Below, piece by piece: positions 3,094 to 6,505 of a stretch of DNA of 6,505 nt. Location of the stretch: the NCBI GenBank assembly GCA_900551195.1, contig URVD01000103.1, positions 1-6,505 of the forward strand, written 5' to 3'. Numbering within the stretch: the stretch's first letter is position 1; each line of letters starts with the position of its first letter. The position numbers and the translations under genes were made by a program. The DNA is from an uncultured Collinsella sp. GTDB taxonomy: Bacteria; Actinomycetota; Coriobacteriia; Coriobacteriales; Coriobacteriaceae. A model generated the notes under the pieces. It ran no database searches. It saw nothing but the letters and a program-made list of their open reading frames with translations, and was not told the DNA's origin.

Positions 3094-5898
3094 GTGAAAC
3101 CTTCCGCCGTCCTTCGCTTGGCTCTATATCGCACCCTGGCCGTCGCGCTTGCTGCGCTCACACTACTGAGCGCCGTCATGCCCACCCCAGCCTTTGCCGC
3201 CGACTCCGACCAGCAGGTCAAGACGGTCCGCGTTGGCTGGCTCGTCAACAACAAAGGCTTCCAGGAAGGCACGCCGGGCGAGCGCCTCTCGGGATGGGGC
3301 TACGAGTACCTCCAGACCCTCTCGTATTACACAAAGGGCTGGCAATACGAATACGTTAGCGGCACCTTCTCCGAGCTTATGGACATGCTCGAGGCAGGCG
3401 AAATCGACCTCATGCCCAACATCTCGTATTCGGCAGAACGCGAGCAGAAGCTGCTCTTTTCCTCGAACCCCGAGGGCACCGAGCGCTACTACATCTACGC
3501 CAGGCCCGACCGCGACGACCTGGCCAAGGGTGACCCCCAGGCGCTCCAAGGCCTCACCATCGGCTGCAGCTCTGGCGTTATGCAAACTATCGTCGGCCAG
3601 CAGTGGCTCGCCGACGAAGGCGTTACCTGCACCTATAAAGAAATCGACACCGGCAGTGCCCTCTTTGAGGCGCTTGCAGACGGCGAGGTCGACGCCGTCA
3701 TCATGAACGACACCATTTCGTCGCCCGATGCGTCACCCATGTTCTACGTAGGCTCGAGCGACTACTTTTTTGCCGTTCCCAAAAGCCGCCCTGATCTGAT
3801 GAACGACATCAACGCCGCCATGACGACCATCGCCCGCGATAACCCGCGCTATAACGAGGAAGTCAAAACGAGTTACTCGACCCAAAACAGTGGCTCGTCA
3901 TCGCTCACCGGCACCGAGACCACCTGGCTCAAAGAAAACGGCAATACCATCGCGATCGGCTATCTTAAAAACCAACTTCCCTACTGTACGCAAAATGACG
4001 ACGGCGAGATGGAAGGGTCGCTCGCCTCGCTTGCAACGACGTTGCACGACAAGTTTGGCATTACGGTCAAAACAATCGCACTCTCGAACAACAAGCAAAT
4101 GATCAAAGCCCTTTCCAACGGGACCATCGATGTCGCCCTGCCGTTGTTTCGCGACTACTGGCTCGCCGAGCAGACAGGGGTCATCCAGTCAAACTCGATG
4201 GGAACGGTTTCGCTGACCGCCATTCACAGTGGCAAAAACCTGAACAGCGACCTTAAGAACATCGCTTGTACAAAGAGCACAATCGTTAACCGTTTTGAGC
4301 TCGAAAGTCTCTTTCCGAACGCAACGGTAACCAAGTATTCGAATGACGGCGAGGTGCTCAAAGCCCTCGATGAGGGGAAGGCACGTTGCATCATTGTCCC
4401 CAGCACGCGCCTGGAAACTCTCCGCGACATCTACGACATCGAGGATTTCGAAACACAGGAACTCACCAACACGGCACAACTATCGTGTTTAATTTCGCGC
4501 GGCAAGCCCGAGCTGCTGGGAATCATCAATAAGGGCATCGTCAATGCAGGTGAATCGCTCTCCGCAAACAGCTATTTCCCCACATCGTACTCGGCGCAAG
4601 AATCGGATGCGTTCCGACTTCTCTACCGCAACCGCATCGTCATTGCGGCAGTCGTCATTTGCATTTTGCTCACCGGCATCGTCATCCTTGTCTGGTCGCT
4701 TTACCGCGCACAGGAGGAACGGCAGAAAGCCGATGCCGCCAACGCCGCCAAAACCGCTTTCCTCACGCGCATGAGCCACGACATCCGCACGCCGCTCAAC
4801 GGCATCCTGGGCCTTATCGAAATTGAGGAATTGAGAGAAGGCGACATGCAGGTCGCCCGCGAAAGCCGCGCCAAGGCGCGCGTTGCCGCCAATCACCTGC
4901 TGTCACTGATTAACGACATCCTCGAGATGGGCAGGATCGAGGAGTGCAAAGTGACGCTCGAGCACGAATCATTCAACCTTAAAGAGCTGTGCGACAATGC
5001 GCTCGTACTGTGCAAGCTCCGCGCATCGGACCGCGGCATAACCATGCTCGACACCAGCGAACCCTACGCTGTCGACCAATATATGATCGGCAGCCCCACC
5101 CATATTCGGCAGATCCTTGTCAACCTGCTCGACAACAGCATCAAGTACAACAAGCACGGAGGCACCGTCACGTTCTCATCGACCATCAAACCGGTCGACG
5201 ACGAGCACGCCGTGTTTTGCTTTAGCGTCTCGGATACCGGCATTGGTATGACATCCGAGTTTTTGGCACACATTTACGAGCCGTTTGCCCAGGAAGGCGA
5301 CGATGCGCGCAGCAAGTTCCAAGGAACCGGCATTGGCATGTCTATCGTCAAATCGCTCATCGATATGATGGGCGGCACGATTGAGATTTCGAGTGAGGTT
5401 GGCGTGGGGAGTACGTTTGACGTCCGGATTCCGCTCGATATCGACAAGAACCCTCAGGCAAGAGAAGGTGCGGACGAGCAGGCGATCAGCTGCTCGCTTG
5501 CCGGCATGAACGTTCTTTTGGCAGAAGATAACGAACTCAATGCCGAGATTGCCCAAGCTCTGCTCGAAAGCGAAGGCATCGTCGTGACTCGCGCCGCCGA
5601 CGGCAACGAGACAGTCGACCTATACGTTAGCCGTCCCGCCGGCAGCTTCGATGCAATCCTGATGGACATCATGATGCCGGGCATGGACGGCTACGAGGCA
5701 ACCCGGGCGATCCGCCTGAGCGAAAAGGCCGATGCGGCCGACATCCCCATCATCGCGCTCACCGCCAACGCCTTTGCCGAAGACGCCAAGGCGGCACACG
5801 ACGCCGGCATGAACGCCCATCTGCCCAAACCGCTCGACTTTAGCAAGCTCAAAAACATACTCGCCTGTATCAAGAAAAACGGGGCTGTTTCGCTATAG
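3094..5898 (+). CDS. Hybrid sensor histidine kinase with two periplasmic solute-binding domains
   Basis: This 934-residue inner-membrane receptor probably senses a small extracellular solute and starts a phosphorelay. Order of parts: signal peptide about 1-35 (cleavage-like PAFA/AD); solute-binding domain (SBP_bac_3, Venus-flytrap) 1 at about 44-259; domain 2 at about 274-485; transmembrane helix 515-536; HisKA with H-box FLTRMSHDIRTPLNG and phospho-acceptor H562; HATPase_c with N-box (D680, N681), G1 DTGIG (714-718), F-box YEPFAQ and G2 GTGIGM (744-749); receiver domain about 806-927 with acidic D812, phospho-acceptor D858 (LMDIMMPGMDG), T890 and K912 (LPKP). All catalytic residues are present. 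The architecture recalls BvgS/EvgS, but there is no PAS domain between membrane and kinase and no C-terminal HPt, so phosphate must pass to a separate HPt or the receiver acts on the kinase itself. Ligand unknown; amino acids are typical for this fold. GTG start chosen over ATG 3061 (ribosome binding site, signal peptide). Confidence 0.93.
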   Translation: MKPSAVLRLALYRTLAVALAALTLLSAVMPTPAFAADSDQQVKTVRVGWLVNNKGFQEGTPGERLSGWGYEYLQTLSYYTKGWQYEYVSGTFSELMDMLEAGEIDLMPNISYSAEREQKLLFSSNPEGTERYYIYARPDRDDLAKGDPQALQGLTIGCSSGVMQTIVGQQWLADEGVTCTYKEIDTGSALFEALADGEVDAVIMNDTISSPDASPMFYVGSSDYFFAVPKSRPDLMNDINAAMTTIARDNPRYNEEVKTSYSTQNSGSSSLTGTETTWLKENGNTIAIGYLKNQLPYCTQNDDGEMEGSLASLATTLHDKFGITVKTIALSNNKQMIKALSNGTIDVALPLFRDYWLAEQTGVIQSNSMGTVSLTAIHSGKNLNSDLKNIACTKSTIVNRFELESLFPNATVTKYSNDGEVLKALDEGKARCIIVPSTRLETLRDIYDIEDFETQELTNTAQLSCLISRGKPELLGIINKGIVNAGESLSANSYFPTSYSAQESDAFRLLYRNRIVIAAVVICILLTGIVILVWSLYRAQEERQKADAANAAKTAFLTRMSHDIRTPLNGILGLIEIEELREGDMQVARESRAKARVAANHLLSLINDILEMGRIEECKVTLEHESFNLKELCDNALVLCKLRASDRGITMLDTSEPYAVDQYMIGSPTHIRQILVNLLDNSIKYNKHGGTVTFSSTIKPVDDEHAVFCFSVSDTGIGMTSEFLAHIYEPFAQEGDDARSKFQGTGIGMSIVKSLIDMMGGTIEISSEVGVGSTFDVRIPLDIDKNPQAREGADEQAISCSLAGMNVLLAEDNELNAEIAQALLESEGIVVTRAADGNETVDLYVSRPAGSFDAILMDIMMPGMDGYEATRAIRLSEKADAADIPIIALTANAFAEDAKAAHDAGMNAHLPKPLDFSKLKNILACIKKNGAVSL

Positions 5899-5939
5899 TT
5901 TGTGCTCAACCACCATGCGCAGTAGAAAGGAAGCCAACG

Positions 5940-6419
5940 ATGTTTAGGCCCTTACGTCGAAAGAAACGCGCCATCACCGACGAGAAAGCGCGCGAACTGC
6001 TCGCTGCCTGCAAGCGCGGCGTCTTTGCCGTCAACGGCGATGATGGCTACCCCTATGCCATTCCCGTCAACTACTTCTTTGACGCCGAGCACGACAAGAT
6101 TTATTTCCATGGCGCCAAGGCTGGCCACAAGGTCGATTCACTCAGGCATGATGATAAAGTCTGCTTTACCGTTTACGGCAACGAGTGGTACAAGGACGGC
6201 GACTGGGCTCCCTACGTTATGAGTACCGTTGTCTTTGGTCGTTGTCGCCTGGTAGATGAAGCGCCCGCGTTTATCGAGGACAAAGTCCGTCAGCTCGCGC
6301 TTAGGTACTACCCTTCTGCCGAAGAAGTCGAGGAGGAGATCGCCAAAGACATAAAGGGCGTCCAGCTCTACGAGATTTCGATTGAACATCTTTGCGGCAA
6401 GCAGATTCATGAAAAGTAG
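5940..6419 (+). CDS. Pyridoxamine 5'-phosphate oxidase-fold flavoprotein, NimA-like
   Basis: The 159-residue protein matches the split-barrel FMN-binding family that includes 5-nitroimidazole reductases (NimA type) and other small flavin- or haem-binding oxidoreductases. Family features: an N-terminal basic segment MFRPLRRKKRAITDEKAREL; the strand pair VFAVNGDDGYPYAIPVNYFF (28-47) with the usual GYPYAIPV; IYFHGAKAGHK (54-64), which supplies flavin phosphate contacts; KVCFTVYG; a central STVVFGR strand; and the closing VQLYEISIEHLCGKQI. Length is normal for the family. It likely reduces a small substrate using FMN in the cytoplasm. The real substrate is unknown, and drug reduction cannot be claimed from sequence alone. 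A ribosome binding site AAAGGA (5926-5931) lies eight bases before ATG. The gap to the kinase stop is 41 bases with no terminator, so co-transcription is plausible. The 33-base tail after its stop leads into a strong hairpin. Confidence 0.9.
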   Translation: MFRPLRRKKRAITDEKARELLAACKRGVFAVNGDDGYPYAIPVNYFFDAEHDKIYFHGAKAGHKVDSLRHDDKVCFTVYGNEWYKDGDWAPYVMSTVVFGRCRLVDEAPAFIEDKVRQLALRYYPSAEEVEEEIAKDIKGVQLYEISIEHLCGKQIHEK

Positions 6420-6451
6420 CGAATGCGGAAAACGCGCTCGCTACCCTCTGC

Positions 6452-6494
6452 GCCCCATGTGCCCACGCATTTTGCCGGCGTGGGCACATGGGGC
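6452..6494. terminator. Perfect 17-bp hairpin after the flavoprotein gene
   Basis: GCCCCATGTGCCCACGC (6452-6468) and GCGTGGGCACATGGGGC (6478-6494) pair without mismatch around the nine-base loop ATTTTGCCG. It lies 33 bases after the stop codon, a normal place for a terminator. However, AGCACTCGAAT follows instead of a T-run on the plus strand, and GCAGAGGG follows on the minus strand. Either it ends transcripts without a T-run, or it is another palindromic repeat. The window ends 11 bases later, so the next gene's orientation is unknown. Confidence 0.55.
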
Positions 6495-6505
6495 AGCACT
6501 CGAAT

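Overview
The window looks like chromosomal DNA of a gut actinobacterium of the class Coriobacteriia, most likely Collinsella or a close relative. This is inferred from moderately high G+C coding DNA, a tandem Venus-flytrap hybrid histidine kinase, a NimA-like flavoprotein, and intergenic spaces studded with long palindromic repeats. No rRNA or other marker gene is present, so the genus is a judgement, not a demonstration.

Layout, left to right. (1) 2-79: the Walker A segment of an ABC-type ATPase that stops about 25 codons later, probably a decayed gene. (2) 343-1281 (+): a membrane-anchored XRE-family regulator with three 18-residue beta-type repeats between its DNA-binding domain and four transmembrane helices. 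(3) 1282-1729: a 448-base non-coding stretch with a large hairpin (1331-1399) and a 140-base segment bounded by inverted repeats (1462-1601). (4) 1730-2050 (+): a 106-residue helical protein of unknown function. (5) 2084-2175: two strong hairpins between convergent genes, read as terminators. (6) 2193-2843 (-): a GNAT-family N-acetyltransferase. (7) 2844-3093: a divergent spacer holding a near-perfect 56-base palindrome (2952-3007) and an extended -10 promoter candidate. (8) 3094-5898 (+): a 934-residue hybrid sensor kinase with signal peptide, two periplasmic solute-binding domains, a transmembrane helix, HisKA, HATPase and receiver. (9) 5940-6419 (+): a pyridoxamine-phosphate-oxidase-fold (NimA-like) flavoprotein, 41 bases downstream and possibly co-transcribed with the kinase. 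(10) 6452-6494: a perfect 17-bp hairpin.

The genes do not form one obvious pathway. The only plausible functional pair is the sensor kinase and the flavoprotein. The kinase has no response regulator or HPt partner in view, so its output must lie elsewhere. The most unusual material is the set of at least three sequence-unrelated long inverted repeats in the spacers. These look like dispersed palindromic elements rather than ordinary terminators. I see no defence system, prophage, complete insertion sequence, CRISPR array, tRNA or rRNA.
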